Source: Chloroflexota bacterium (GTDB taxonomy: Bacteria > Chloroflexota > Anaerolineae > Caldilineales > Caldilineaceae). From it: a DNA stretch of 64,000 nucleotides. The stretch covers positions 1 through 64,000 of the forward strand of contig BOKO01000014.1 in the NCBI GenBank assembly GCA_016861025.1, given 5' to 3'. A program made the translations under genes and the position numbers. This document shows positions 9,788 to 18,448 of the stretch, in pieces; position 1 is the stretch's first letter; every line of letters starts with the position of its first letter. A model generated the notes under the pieces. It was not told the origin of the DNA. It was given only the letters and a program-made list of their open reading frames with translations, and made no database searches.

Positions 9788-10294
9788 TTATGAAGCGTGA
9801 ATTGCCCACAACTGTCGCGTCAGTTCAGCGTGCCCAATATGGCGGCTCATGTGCTCGAAGGCGTGTTGGATGTCGTAGCGCACCGTGAGCTGACGCTCTG
9901 GCTGCATTGGATGTGGGCGAGCGGCGTCCAGATCGTGTGGCGTCAGGCTGTCCAACAACAGACGGACATAGTCCAACATGCGATGGGTGCGTGCGCGCAG
10001 ATACGCTGGATCATGGTTGGCCGGACCAAATTCATCGCTGCCTTCGTCACCATCAACAGCATTCCACGCAATGCGTCCCATCGTCCATTCAGCGCGCCGC
10101 AAGAGGTAATAGGTCGAAGAGACAGCGTGTGCGATCAGCCAGCCAAGACTGCCGGAAGGACCGCGCCAGGGACTACGGTCAAAGGGTTTCCATAACAACG
10201 CTTCGGCAGGTAGATCGTCGAGCAACAGATCGATGTCGCCGACCATGTTGGTGAAAAGCTGGCGATAGGTGGCAAGCTCGGATGACGCGTTCAT
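9788..10294 (-). CDS. DinB-like four-helix protein
   Basis: A 168-residue all-helical protein matching the DinB/YfiT-like superfamily in size and in its histidines: one in GWLIAHAVSS and a second cluster in HMSRHIGHAELTRQLW near the C-terminus. In this superfamily three such histidines bind a metal, and some members are thiol transferases. No substrate can be read from the sequence. It begins at an ATG with only a weak AGAGAAG ribosome site, and lies downstream of the cyclodeaminase-like gene with a 75-base gap. The superfamily is supported; the function is unknown. Confidence 0.65.
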   Translation of the reverse strand: MNASSELATYRQLFTNMVGDIDLLLDDLPAEALLWKPFDRSPWRGPSGSLGWLIAHAVSSTYYLLRRAEWTMGRIAWNAVDGDEGSDEFGPANHDPAYLRARTHRMLDYVRLLLDSLTPHDLDAARPHPMQPERQLTVRYDIQHAFEHMSRHIGHAELTRQLWAIHAS

Positions 10295-10369
10295 TGGTCT
10301 TCTCTTTTACTCGGCTGTTCTACATGAGGTTGAGCGACGACAAATTGCTTGTTGCATAAAAAGAGCGCT

Positions 10370-10957
10370 TCAGCCACGGATGCGCGCCATCGGCTGAAGA
10401 GACTCGATCTCCCGCAACAATCGATTGACCTGTGGATCGTAGGTCGCTAGCAGCTCGGGCTGAGGCCAGATGCGCAGGTTGCTGTCGAGCAATTGCATAG
10501 CGGCGCGAGCAACGCCCGTCATCAAGGTCAGGGCGAACTCCAGGTCGTCGTGGCTACGTTCGCAGACATGGGCGCGGAACGTTTGCATCGCCTGTGCAGC
10601 CTCGATCGCCAGGTCAGCCATTGCCAGCGGCCCATCGCAGAGCAAGACATAGCCAGCCAGCGGCTCGCCGCGTTCCTCAGCCGCCACCAACTCCAAAATG
10701 GCGTCGGCGTCCCTATCGGCAAGCCGCAAAAATTCGCCGCGCACCCGCATCATGGTTTCCTGCATCACACACGCGGCGGCATCCTGCTCGGGCGCTGGCT
10801 GCAGGCTGCGCGTGGCGTTGGCAGTCGCCTGCGCCAACGCTGCGGCCAGCGCCCCGCTGAGACCGATCGTTCCACCGGCCTGACAATGGTCGTGGTCGCC
10901 GATGCGAGCGACTGCGGCCTGGGTCATAGAATGAGAAAGCGGTGTTTGGTGATGCAT
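10370..10957 (-). CDS. Cyclodeaminase/cyclohydrolase family protein (FTCD C-terminal type)
   Basis: The 195-residue protein has the length and all-helical character of the formiminotetrahydrofolate cyclodeaminase domain, and an N-terminal GGTIGLSGALAAALAQATAN segment like the family's Gly/Ala-rich folate-binding helix. In that family the enzyme closes formimino-THF to methenyl-THF with loss of ammonia. The ATG at 10957 is two bases after the TAA of the upstream gene (TAATAATG), so translation is probably coupled. GcvH and GcvT lie just upstream and also act on folate-linked one-carbon units, which fits. The sequence is diverged from textbook members, so exact activity is uncertain. Confidence 0.6.
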   Translation of the reverse strand: MHHQTPLSHSMTQAAVARIGDHDHCQAGGTIGLSGALAAALAQATANATRSLQPAPEQDAAACVMQETMMRVRGEFLRLADRDADAILELVAAEERGEPLAGYVLLCDGPLAMADLAIEAAQAMQTFRAHVCERSHDDLEFALTLMTGVARAAMQLLDSNLRIWPQPELLATYDPQVNRLLREIESLQPMARIRG

Positions 10958-10959
10958 TA

Positions 10960-11754
10960 TTATCTTGCCCCCACAACTTTCATATCATCGATCTCCACCC
11001 ACTGCATATGCGGCAAGGTCAGCACTCCATGCGCCAGCCGCCCAGACGGGTGCACAAGTAGGAACTGGTTATCGATCCAGAGCACCAATCCGAGCGGACC
11101 GCGCGGCGAGGGCGCTTCACGCAACACCGGCTGTCCATCAACCCAAAACGTCGTCGCTCGCTCGCCCCACGCAACCTCGTATCGTCGCCACACCGTCATG
11201 GCGCCGTCGATCCCGGCTTCGGCGATGCTCAGATCGCGCTGAATGCACGGCCAGAGATGGCGATGAAGCGTCTGGCTACGCAAAACCGGGATGATCACAG
11301 GCGTCAGCGGCAGCCAGCGCAGTGCGGCCGCGCGCCGCGCATCGATGACCGCCGCCTTCCAACCCCAGCCGGGCGCATCGAGCGCCAGCGCCATGTCCGA
11401 CGGCGGCGAAGCAAAGAAGAACCAGAGCGCGGCCGGCGGCGCAGGCCAGCGCCAACCGGTCATCAGGAACGGATCGTTCCAAAAACCGAAGCCGGCCGTG
11501 CCATGCAGGTGCTGGGCATCGTGCGAGAAACGGGCGCGCAGGCTCAGTCGCAGCGGTGGACGCCACAAAAAATCGCGGCGCGCCAACCCCTGATAATCGT
11601 CCAACTGTGCATTTGTGTAGGCGCGCTGCCCTCCAGCCAGATTGATCAGCCGAACACCATCCGCGTTCCTGAGCACGGTGCTGCGTCCAACCCGATGCAC
11701 ATTCAGGCGATAGCCGTGAGGCTCGTTGCGCAACGCGTGAGCAAGATAGGCCAC
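10960..11754 (-). CDS. Conserved-looking protein of unknown function, beta-rich
   Basis: I do not recognise this 264-residue protein with certainty. It is beta-rich with many tryptophans and aromatic residues: GTAGFGFWNDPF near residue 85, then WRRYEVAWG, FWVDGQPVL and GPLGLVLWIDNQF. This pattern recalls concanavalin-A-like jelly-roll proteins, where similar strands form a ligand face. No signal peptide or catalytic motif was seen. The GTG start at 11754 is 13 bases after gcvH, and the stop is coupled to the cyclodeaminase-like gene, so it belongs to the one-carbon operon despite its unrelated appearance. Confidence 0.5.
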   Translation of the reverse strand: MAYLAHALRNEPHGYRLNVHRVGRSTVLRNADGVRLINLAGGQRAYTNAQLDDYQGLARRDFLWRPPLRLSLRARFSHDAQHLHGTAGFGFWNDPFLMTGWRWPAPPAALWFFFASPPSDMALALDAPGWGWKAAVIDARRAAALRWLPLTPVIIPVLRSQTLHRHLWPCIQRDLSIAEAGIDGAMTVWRRYEVAWGERATTFWVDGQPVLREAPSPRGPLGLVLWIDNQFLLVHPSGRLAHGVLTLPHMQWVEIDDMKVVGAR

Positions 11755-11767
11755 CCTGCGACAAACC

Positions 11768-12163
11768 CTACTCCAGTTCTTCCACGAACTTGTCGTACTC
11801 CGCAGGCGTCAGCAGCGCTGCGAGATCGGCGTCGAGGTTGCTCGGCTTGACCTTGAAGAACCAGGCATCGTAGGGGCGTTCGTTGACGATCTCAGGCGTA
11901 TCATCCAAGGCAGAGTTGACCTCGATCACCTCGCCGCTGACCGGCGCATTGACATCCTCCGCTGCCTTGACCGACTCCACGGTGGCGGCTTGCTTGCCAG
12001 CAGTGACAGTGTCGCCCACTTCAGGCAGATCGACGTAGACGACGTCGCTCAGCGCGTCCTGTGCGTAATCGGAGATGCCGACGACGGCGACGCCATCTTC
12101 AACGCGCACCCATTCGTGGCTTTTGGCGTACTTGACGCTTTGATCGAGTTTGTAGCTTGCCAT
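11768..12163 (-). CDS. gcvH: Glycine cleavage system H protein
   Basis: The 131-residue lipoyl carrier of the glycine cleavage system. The lipoylation site is clear: Lys66 in TVESVKAAED, preceded by HEWVRVEDGVAVVGISDYAQ, the family's opening strands. H protein carries the aminomethyl group from GcvP to GcvT. The ATG has AAGGAG six bases upstream. It follows gcvT in the same direction with a 56-base gap. No gcvP gene (P protein) is in the window, so that subunit must be elsewhere if the system is complete. Length is normal. Confidence 0.95.
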   Translation of the reverse strand: MASYKLDQSVKYAKSHEWVRVEDGVAVVGISDYAQDALSDVVYVDLPEVGDTVTAGKQAATVESVKAAEDVNAPVSGEVIEVNSALDDTPEIVNERPYDAWFFKVKPSNLDADLAALLTPAEYDKFVEELE

Positions 12164-12219
12164 GCTTGACTCCTTATCGGTAGAGATGGGAGATTAAGAA
12201 AGTAGAGATTGTCTGACGC

Positions 12220-13311
12220 TTATTTGTATTTCGGTTTGTAGAAGGGGCGTTTGACGACGACGGCTTGTTTGGGCTGGTCGCGCACAATCACGTCCAGCCG
12301 CGTGCCCGGCGCGCTGTATTCTGGCGGGACATACGCCATTGCCAGGAAACGTCCCAGCGTCGGACTTTTCATGCCCGATGTGACGTGACCGATGATGGCG
12401 CCATCGACGGCGACGGCGTAGTGTTCGCGTGGCACCGCTTTGTCGACCATTTCGAGGCCGACGAGCAACTTCGCCGGCTTTTCCAGCTGCACCTTGAGCA
12501 GCGCATTGCGTCCAATGAAGGGCTTGTTCCAAGACACTGTCCAGCCGAGGCGCGCCTCCAACGGGTTGATCTGTGCGCTCAGTTCGTGGCCGTAAAGCGG
12601 CATGCACGCCTCAAAGCGCAGACTGTCGCGCGCCGCCAGCCCACACGCCAGCAAACCATCGTCCTTGCCAGCCTCCAGCAGCTGATTCCAGAATGCGACC
12701 ACATAGTCGATAGGAACATAGAGCTCGAAGCCATCCTCTCCGGTGTAGCCGGTGCGTCCGGCGATGACGTGCATCCCGCCGATCCAGGTCTCGATTGCTG
12801 TGCGCGTGGCGACCGTGTGCAGCGGATAGGCGGTCAGTTTTTGTAGAATCTGCTCGGCTTTGGGACCCTGCAACGCCAGCATTGCCAGGTCGTCGGAGCG
12901 TTCGATCAGGGCGACATCGAAGCGGTCCAGATGATGCTCGATCCACGCCCAATCTTTGGCGCGGTTGGCGGCGTTGACAATCATCAACCAGCGGTTGTGT
13001 AATTTGTAGAGAAAGATGTCGTCGACGACCGTGCCATCTTCGTAGCAGAGCAGGCTGTAATGGGCGTCGCCCTCGCGCATGGCGGCGATGTCCCACACCT
13101 GGATGCCCTGCAGAAACGCTTCGACATCAGGCCCCGCCAGCTCGAACTGACCCATGTGATCGATGTCGAAGAGACCGGCGGCAGTGCGGACAGCATGATG
13201 CTCCGCAGTCGGGCCGGTGGGATATTGCACGGGCAGCTCATAGCCGGCAAACTCCACCATGCGCCCGCCCATGGCGACGTGAGTTTCGTAGAGAGGTGTA
13301 CGTTGCAACAC
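12220..13311 (-). CDS. gcvT: Glycine cleavage system T protein (aminomethyltransferase)
   Basis: This 363-residue protein transfers the methylene group from the H-protein aminomethyl arm to tetrahydrofolate, releasing ammonia. Family landmarks are present: LYETHVAMGGRMVEFAGYELPVQY at the N-terminus (written in one-letter code, key residues Gly-Gly-Arg-Met and Phe-Ala-Gly), FDIDHMGQ, GRTGYTGEDGFELY, and AARDSLRFEACMPLYGHEL. The GTG at 13311 is chosen because AAGGAG lies six bases upstream; an extension to 13368 has no ribosome site. It heads the operon gcvT-gcvH-unknown-cyclodeaminase. The 239 bases upstream (13312-13550) hold no convincing gene. Confidence 0.93.
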   Translation of the reverse strand: MLQRTPLYETHVAMGGRMVEFAGYELPVQYPTGPTAEHHAVRTAAGLFDIDHMGQFELAGPDVEAFLQGIQVWDIAAMREGDAHYSLLCYEDGTVVDDIFLYKLHNRWLMIVNAANRAKDWAWIEHHLDRFDVALIERSDDLAMLALQGPKAEQILQKLTAYPLHTVATRTAIETWIGGMHVIAGRTGYTGEDGFELYVPIDYVVAFWNQLLEAGKDDGLLACGLAARDSLRFEACMPLYGHELSAQINPLEARLGWTVSWNKPFIGRNALLKVQLEKPAKLLVGLEMVDKAVPREHYAVAVDGAIIGHVTSGMKSPTLGRFLAMAYVPPEYSAPGTRLDVIVRDQPKQAVVVKRPFYKPKYK

Positions 13312-13550
13312 AAAACGCTCCTTTGCGTTATCTTTTGGTCTCGACAAACTCTGGCGAACCGCCTGCATCTGTCGAGGACGGTGTTTGCATCAAGTATAAA
13401 CCGCCTGTTATTCGACGCCAAACACCTCGCTCACGCGGGTTGGTATGGCTGGTAGCCGCACGTTCTCGCCAGACCGGGAAATGCGGTTGAGAACCGCATC
13501 TACGATTACCGAATCTATTTGTTAATCTTCATAATTCCGCACTACGGCGG

Positions 13551-15221
13551 CTACTCCGATCGATGCTCAGCCGGTGGTTCGCCCGATTCCGCCCAGTTGT
13601 CGAGCCATGCCAGCGCTTCCTTGATGTTGAAGCGCATCTGATAGGCTTTGCGTCCGGTTCCGCCTTTCTGCCAGGGATGCGGACCTTCGAGCGGGCGATA
13701 GTTGACGCCGTAGTGGTCAAGTCGCTCCAGATGGTGCGCCAACCGTGCGCGGAAGGCGTCGAAGTCGCTGCGTTGCTCACTCCAGGCGACTTCCGCCAGC
13801 GCGCAGAGACGCGGGAACGCCATGTATTCGAGATGTGCGTCGTCGAGGATCACTTCGCGCCACAGCTGGCACTGCACGCCGAGCACCTTGTCAAACGTGC
13901 TTTTGTCATTCCAACGCGCCGATGGTTCGTAGGCGTAGACATCCTCCAGTGTGATCGACTGGCCGATTGCCAGCGGCTCGTCGGCGCTGTCGCTTTGTGC
14001 GTAGTCGAAGTAGGTGGGAAAGACCGGCGCCATCACCACGTCGTGGCCCGCCGCGGCCGCTTTCATACCACCCTTTTCCCCGCGCCATGACATGATGGCG
14101 CTGTCGGGCGCCAGCCCTCCGTAATGGATGATCTCGTCCCAACCGATCAGTCGCCGTCCGTGCGCGGCCAGGAACTCGGCGAAGTGCGCCGTGAACCAGG
14201 TGCGCATCGCTTCGGCGTTCTCGACGCCCAGGCTCGCCATGTGGGCGCGGATGGCGGGCGAATTGCGCCACGGGTCGAGCGGCGCCTCATCACCGCCCAG
14301 ATGAATCCACGGCGCCGGAAAAATTGCCAGCAGTTCCTCAAGAATTGTCTCCAGCGCAGCGATGGTGTGCGGCAGCGGATTGACCAGATCGGAGCTGATG
14401 CCAAAATATGTGCCGACTTCGATGGTCTTGTCGGGGAAACAGCCGAACTCCGGGTAGGCGGCGGTCAGCGCGCGCGAATGACCCGGCAGGTCGATCTCCG
14501 GGATGACCATAATGCCGCGCGCCGCAGCATAGGCGACGATCTCGCGCAGGTCATCCTGCGTATAATAGCCGCCGTGCGGTGTGCCGTCGTTCGGGTCGTT
14601 GGGCGAGGTCGCAAAACCCAGCCCGGTGTGCGGACGATGCGACGCGATCTCGGTCAGCCTGGGATACGCCTTGATCTCGACGCGCCAGCCCTGGTCGTCG
14701 CTCAGGTGCAGGTGCAGCCGATTCATGTGGTGCATCGCCAGCAGGTCGATAAAGCGCAGGATCGTCTGTTTGGCGGCGAAGTGGCGCGTCACGTCGAGCA
14801 TGCAGCCGCGCCAGCCAAAACGCGGCCGATCTTCGATCACACACGCCGGTGCGCTCCACGTCATGCCCGGCAGCGGCGCCGACCGCCAGTTCGCCGCCGG
14901 CAGGAGCTGCCGCAAGGTGTAGACGCCATGGATCAGCCCGGCCTGCGGCGCAGAGATCACGGCGCGCTGCGCATCGATTTCGAGGCGATAGTGCTCGCCA
15001 TCGCCCGCTTCGGTGCGGAGGATGAGCTGGGCCGCAGCTTCGTCCGCAGACTCGAAGCGCAGCCCTGTCGCCCTGCCCAACTCGACGCGCAGCAGGTCGG
15101 CGGCTTTGGCTGCACCACTGTCTGCGGCCACGCCCACCGGCGAGCGCAGGATAAGCTCACCAGGGCGTTGTTCAACATACTGCGGAAGGGGCGTCAACGT
15201 GGTAAGACGTTCGTTTGGCAT
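13551..15221 (-). CDS. Glycoside hydrolase family 20 beta-N-acetylhexosaminidase
   Basis: The 556-residue protein has a GH20b-like N-terminal domain (about 1-125) followed by a GH20 TIM barrel starting at FGWRGCMLDVTRHF. The catalytic Asp311-Glu312 pair sits in the signature HLGGDEA. GH20 enzymes remove terminal GlcNAc or GalNAc by substrate-assisted catalysis. Other barrel landmarks are HLHLSDDQGWR and PEIDLPGHS. No signal peptide is visible, so it probably acts on imported oligosaccharides or recycled wall fragments. The ATG at 15221 is preferred over a TTG at 15263, which would run into the divergent gene's promoter. Confidence 0.9.
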   Translation of the reverse strand: MPNERLTTLTPLPQYVEQRPGELILRSPVGVAADSGAAKAADLLRVELGRATGLRFESADEAAAQLILRTEAGDGEHYRLEIDAQRAVISAPQAGLIHGVYTLRQLLPAANWRSAPLPGMTWSAPACVIEDRPRFGWRGCMLDVTRHFAAKQTILRFIDLLAMHHMNRLHLHLSDDQGWRVEIKAYPRLTEIASHRPHTGLGFATSPNDPNDGTPHGGYYTQDDLREIVAYAAARGIMVIPEIDLPGHSRALTAAYPEFGCFPDKTIEVGTYFGISSDLVNPLPHTIAALETILEELLAIFPAPWIHLGGDEAPLDPWRNSPAIRAHMASLGVENAEAMRTWFTAHFAEFLAAHGRRLIGWDEIIHYGGLAPDSAIMSWRGEKGGMKAAAAGHDVVMAPVFPTYFDYAQSDSADEPLAIGQSITLEDVYAYEPSARWNDKSTFDKVLGVQCQLWREVILDDAHLEYMAFPRLCALAEVAWSEQRSDFDAFRARLAHHLERLDHYGVNYRPLEGPHPWQKGGTGRKAYQMRFNIKEALAWLDNWAESGEPPAEHRSE

Positions 15222-15251
15222 TGGACTGTTTCCCGTTTTTGTGTTTTTCTG

Positions 15252-15260
15252 TGCGATACT
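15252..15260 (+). promoter_or_regulatory. Extended -10 promoter, likely leaderless start
   Basis: TGC-GATACT is an extended -10 element ending six bases before the ATG at 15267. No ribosome site lies between, so transcription probably starts at or next to the start codon. The same spacing is seen before the ATGs at 30783 and 41087. Confidence 0.4.
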
Positions 15261-15266
15261 CAAGAT

Positions 15267-15713
15267 ATGAACAAATCATCAGATTCTGCGCGAAAACCAA
15301 CTGTGCAGCCACCCGTCAAGCGAGTTGTGCTCGATGGCAAAGAGCTGGATGCCTCGACAATTATCGCCCAACGTGCGGCGAGACAGGCGCGCGGCCAGAT
15401 GGCGAAAGTGCTGCTCGCCGTGTTAGGCGTCGGCATAGCCGCGATCTTCATTGCCAGCTTTTGGGTGAGCCGCAACGCATCGGGCGAGGCTGGTCTTGCC
15501 GCGTTCCTGCTGCCGGCTGCATTGCTCTTCATGACGGTCTATTTTTTCAACAACTATTGGCAATGGCGCGTGCTGCAAGTGCTCGATCTGCGCTGCCCTC
15601 ATTGCGAACAGCCGCTTTACGATGACATTCACTGGACCAGACGGCCCGGCTACGATTGTCCACACTGCGGCAAAGAAGCGATCGCCACAGCGCGGCAACT
15701 TGGCGACGCCTGA
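15267..15713 (+). CDS. Small membrane protein with C-terminal zinc ribbon
   Basis: A 148-residue protein with two transmembrane helices at about residues 50-70 and 77-96 and a C-terminal cytoplasmic-type zinc ribbon: CPHC near residue 112 and CPHC near residue 134. The N-terminus is polar and basic. Function is unknown. The pair of CxxC knuckles suggests a structural zinc and possibly protein or nucleic-acid contact at the membrane. It is divergent from the GH20 gene with 45 bases between starts. The reading frame remains open far upstream across the GH20 gene, but that part is antisense shadow. Confidence 0.65.
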   Translation: MNKSSDSARKPTVQPPVKRVVLDGKELDASTIIAQRAARQARGQMAKVLLAVLGVGIAAIFIASFWVSRNASGEAGLAAFLLPAALLFMTVYFFNNYWQWRVLQVLDLRCPHCEQPLYDDIHWTRRPGYDCPHCGKEAIATARQLGDA

Positions 15714-15741
15714 AGCGCTCGTTTCCGGCGTTGTCCGAAGT

Positions 15742-16674
15742 TCACAGTTCGACAATGCGGCGCAGTATCTCCTGGTCTTCCGGCAGCAGCCCGACCGCAG
15801 CCAGCCGTGGCGTCAGCTCGCGCCAGACAGGCTGCACAGCAAAGACGCGCTGAAAATATGGCAGCGCGGCTTCGAGCTGGCCGGCGTTGACGAGGGCGCA
15901 GCCAAACCAGAAAACGCCTTCAGGATTGTCAGGCATGAGATCGGGCGATTCAGCAAAGCGCGCCGCCGCCAGGGCTGCATTCTCATCGCCGCTTTCTTTG
16001 TCTTGCAGCAACGCCTCCGCCGCGTTCCAGCCATCATAGGCGCGCTGCACTGTGAGGAGACGGCGCAGCTCGACTAGCGGCTCGGCATGATCGTCGACGC
16101 GCAGATCGAGCAGCCTATCCTGCCACGGACGCCCCGACGCAGCGGCGTTGACGACAACCATCGCCGCCGACTGTCGTCCGCGGATATCGCCGCCTTCCTC
16201 TTCGGCGGCTTCCAGTGCAACCATCATGCGCTCAGCCAGATCGCCACGCGTCTGCTCGAAGGCTTCGGCCATGGCGTCCCATACGGTTGCACGCAACATC
16301 AAATTCGCCTGCACTGAATAGCCTTCGCCGATGCGATGGCCGGCAAAGGCGATGCAGCGCTCGCCCGTGTGCGCAGCCACGTTGCCGTGAATATCGATCA
16401 TCGCCACCTGCCGACGATCCGCCTGCGCGTCAGCGGCAAGCAGCCCGGCGAGCGCCTGCGACGCTGTCTTGCCCGCTTTCATCAGCGCCAGGCCAAGCGG
16501 TCCATAGGAAATGTCAACAAAGGATTGCGTCGCCACCGCGCCGACGCCAGCCTCGAGCCACGGCACGGCCACGCCAGTGCCAAAATAGTGCGACTGCACG
16601 GCCACGCCAAGCTGACCGGCGCTCGAATCGAATGCAACGATCGAATAGGTGTGAGCAAAGCGAAAGTAGCTCAT
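15742..16674 (-). CDS. DUF1028 family protein with C-terminal tetratricopeptide-like tail
   Basis: The 310-residue protein starts with a domain matching DUF1028 in order and motifs: TYSIVAFDSSAGQLGVAVQSHYF, here with key residues Ser-Ile-Val-Ala and Gly-Val-Ala-Val-Gln-Ser, then GVGAVATQSFVDISYGP and GYSVQANLML. This family has an Ntn-hydrolase-like fold, but its reaction is unknown. The last 80 residues (from about 225) form helix pairs including NPEGVFWFGCALVNAGQLE that look TPR-like. Its ATG overlaps the TGA of the DUF429-fusion gene by four bases, so the two are translationally coupled and probably act together. Confidence 0.75.
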   Translation of the reverse strand: MSYFRFAHTYSIVAFDSSAGQLGVAVQSHYFGTGVAVPWLEAGVGAVATQSFVDISYGPLGLALMKAGKTASQALAGLLAADAQADRRQVAMIDIHGNVAAHTGERCIAFAGHRIGEGYSVQANLMLRATVWDAMAEAFEQTRGDLAERMMVALEAAEEEGGDIRGRQSAAMVVVNAAASGRPWQDRLLDLRVDDHAEPLVELRRLLTVQRAYDGWNAAEALLQDKESGDENAALAAARFAESPDLMPDNPEGVFWFGCALVNAGQLEAALPYFQRVFAVQPVWRELTPRLAAVGLLPEDQEILRRIVEL

Positions 16675-18017
16675 CTTGTCTCCGCTTCAGTTGATGTAGG
16701 ATTGGGTTGTTGGGGGCGTTCAGCCGCCTGGCGACGATAGCGAAAATCACAAAAGCGCGCGCCCTGCATGATCGTCTGCGTGCGCGTCAGTTCCACCTCT
16801 GGGTTGAAGCCCTGGATCAGCGCCCAGTCACGGTTGCAGGAAAGCACGGCGCCCAGTTCGGGAATGCCCAACGCCCGATACAATTCGGCGTAGCGACAGC
16901 GCGTGACGTTGAAATCGAAGCGCTGCTCGTCCTGCGCCAACACATCGATCTCCAGCGCATTGTCCTGCGTCCAAAAACGCAGCGAATCGGCGAAAGCCGC
17001 CAGCGAGTCGCCGCCCATTGTCTTGGCAAGCTGTGCGCCCTGTTCCTGCGCAATGCGAATGATCGTCTCGCGTACGATGGCGATCACTTCGTCGCGACCA
17101 AACGCCCGGCCCAATGCGTCGATCATAGGCGCCAGAATGCGCGCCTCCACCTCGCGCCGGGTGAGAACGCCGATGCGCGCATTCAATGTGTCGGGCGGCA
17201 AAACGGGTGGCAACGTGGGCGGCGCGGCGCTCGCCGTAGGTGGCGTGTTCGTCAGCGCGCCGTTGCCTGCCGACAGCGGAACCAGGATATGCCCTTCTGC
17301 TACACTGCCATAGACGCGTTGGCGAGCCGGGCCGTGATGCCAGGCGTAGTACGCAACATAGGCGCAGGTGACGGCGTCCAGCATCTCCTCCAGCTCCTGC
17401 AACGCCCGGCCGCGACGTTGGCTGGCGTCGATTGCAGCCACCGTGTCGAGACCTGTGAGCGGCGGATCAGCTGCGGCGAGCGTGGTTAGAAGCTGCTGAT
17501 AGCGGACAAACTCGGCGGCGACGGCTTCTTGCGTGCGTCCTGATTTACGCTTGTATTTGAGGGTGCGCGGCAGGTTAAACAGCACAATGTGCGCCGGATG
17601 GGGAAAAACTTCGCAGATGTAGCGCCCGACGCCCCGCTGCGGAATTGGCGCGCTCTCGATGCAGCCAAAACGATGGCGCAGCCGTTCGACCAACACTTCA
17701 CCGCGCACCGCACCGTTGCGCGCCAACAAAGCACGGTTCGCCGGATACGCGCCGGCGTCGAATTTACCCCAGGCTAAAGAAAGCTCGTGATCAGCGCGGC
17801 GTCGTCCGCTGTGATTGGGCACGCGCAACGGCGCATCGACGGCAATGACGGCAGGCGCCCCTTCTGGCAGATGCCCGGCTATGAAAGCTTCTATCGAGGC
17901 GTCATCGCTGAGGAGACCGGTTGACGCCACAAGCACGCCGTTGCAGATCACTGCGCCGCCGGTGCGGTTGCGGTCGCTCCACGCGAGATCAAGGCCGATA
18001 AAGACAGGTGACGACAT
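16671..18017 (-). CDS. DUF429 domain fused to an L-2-amino-thiazoline-4-carboxylate hydrolase-like domain
   Basis: The 448-residue protein is a two-domain fusion. Residues 1-250 match DUF429, a RNase H-like fold of predicted nucleases (FIGLDLAWSDRNRTGG, AVIAVDAPLRVPN). A Pro/Ala/Thr linker at about 255-285 follows. The C-terminal part (about 290-435) matches the L-2-amino-thiazoline-4-carboxylic acid hydrolase family (LGAVLSCNRDWALIQGFNP, then LTRTQTIMQGARFCDFRY). The linker suggests two separate folded units. AAGGAG is eight bases before the ATG. It is coupled to the DUF1028 gene downstream and follows the VOC gene with a 48-base gap. Both family names come from sequence resemblance; the joint role is unknown. 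Confidence 0.7.
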   Translation of the reverse strand: MSSPVFIGLDLAWSDRNRTGGAVICNGVLVASTGLLSDDASIEAFIAGHLPEGAPAVIAVDAPLRVPNHSGRRRADHELSLAWGKFDAGAYPANRALLARNGAVRGEVLVERLRHRFGCIESAPIPQRGVGRYICEVFPHPAHIVLFNLPRTLKYKRKSGRTQEAVAAEFVRYQQLLTTLAAADPPLTGLDTVAAIDASQRRGRALQELEEMLDAVTCAYVAYYAWHHGPARQRVYGSVAEGHILVPLSAGNGALTNTPPTASAAPPTLPPVLPPDTLNARIGVLTRREVEARILAPMIDALGRAFGRDEVIAIVRETIIRIAQEQGAQLAKTMGGDSLAAFADSLRFWTQDNALEIDVLAQDEQRFDFNVTRCRYAELYRALGIPELGAVLSCNRDWALIQGFNPEVELTRTQTIMQGARFCDFRYRRQAAERPQQPNPTSTEAETR

Positions 18018-18065
18018 TGCGAGCGCTCCTTGCGCCGGTCAACAAATCGTTGGGAGACGCCGGCG

Positions 18066-18434
18066 TCAGTGTTCGATGGTGGTCAACTCGATCAGGTTGC
18101 CAAACGGGTCGCGCACAAAGTAACGCGGGCGAGCAGGAATCGGCACATCACTGGCGACAGTGACGCCCGCCTCGATCAAATGCAGTCGCAGCGCCTCAAC
18201 ATCATCGACCGCCAGGCAGAAATGACGCCCAGAGTGATCCTGCCCCATCGGCTCCTCGACAAAGAGATGCAGTTCACATTCGGCGCCGAGGCGATACCAG
18301 ATTACGCCCAAAGATTGCAAGGTTGTGGGCGCAGCAATTTCCTGCAACCCAAGCAAGTCGCCGTAAAAGGCGCGCGCAGCGGCGTCTGTGTCGGGTGGCC
18401 GCGGGATGGCAATATGTTGCAAGCGAACAGCCAA
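18066..18434 (-). CDS. VOC (glyoxalase/bleomycin resistance) family protein
   Basis: A 122-residue single VOC unit pair with the usual beta-alpha-beta-beta-beta order: LQHIAIPRP at the start with the first metal-type His, AAARAFYGDLLGL, HFCLAVDDVEAL, and the C-terminal YFVRDPFGNLIEL. VOC proteins bind a metal and act on small molecules; the substrate is not evident. The start is TTG at 18434, set by GAGGAG six bases upstream. A longer in-frame extension overlaps the LysM gene and is Arg/Gly-rich shadow sequence. It lies 14 bases after the LysM gene in the same operon. Confidence 0.8.
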   Translation of the reverse strand: MAVRLQHIAIPRPPDTDAAARAFYGDLLGLQEIAAPTTLQSLGVIWYRLGAECELHLFVEEPMGQDHSGRHFCLAVDDVEALRLHLIEAGVTVASDVPIPARPRYFVRDPFGNLIELTTIEH

Positions 18435-18448
18435 TGCGCTCTCCTCTG

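Noticed and set aside
14124..15266. Long upstream extension of the small zinc-ribbon membrane protein
   Set aside because: It runs antisense across the GH20 gene. The ATG at 15267 has an extended -10 six bases upstream.
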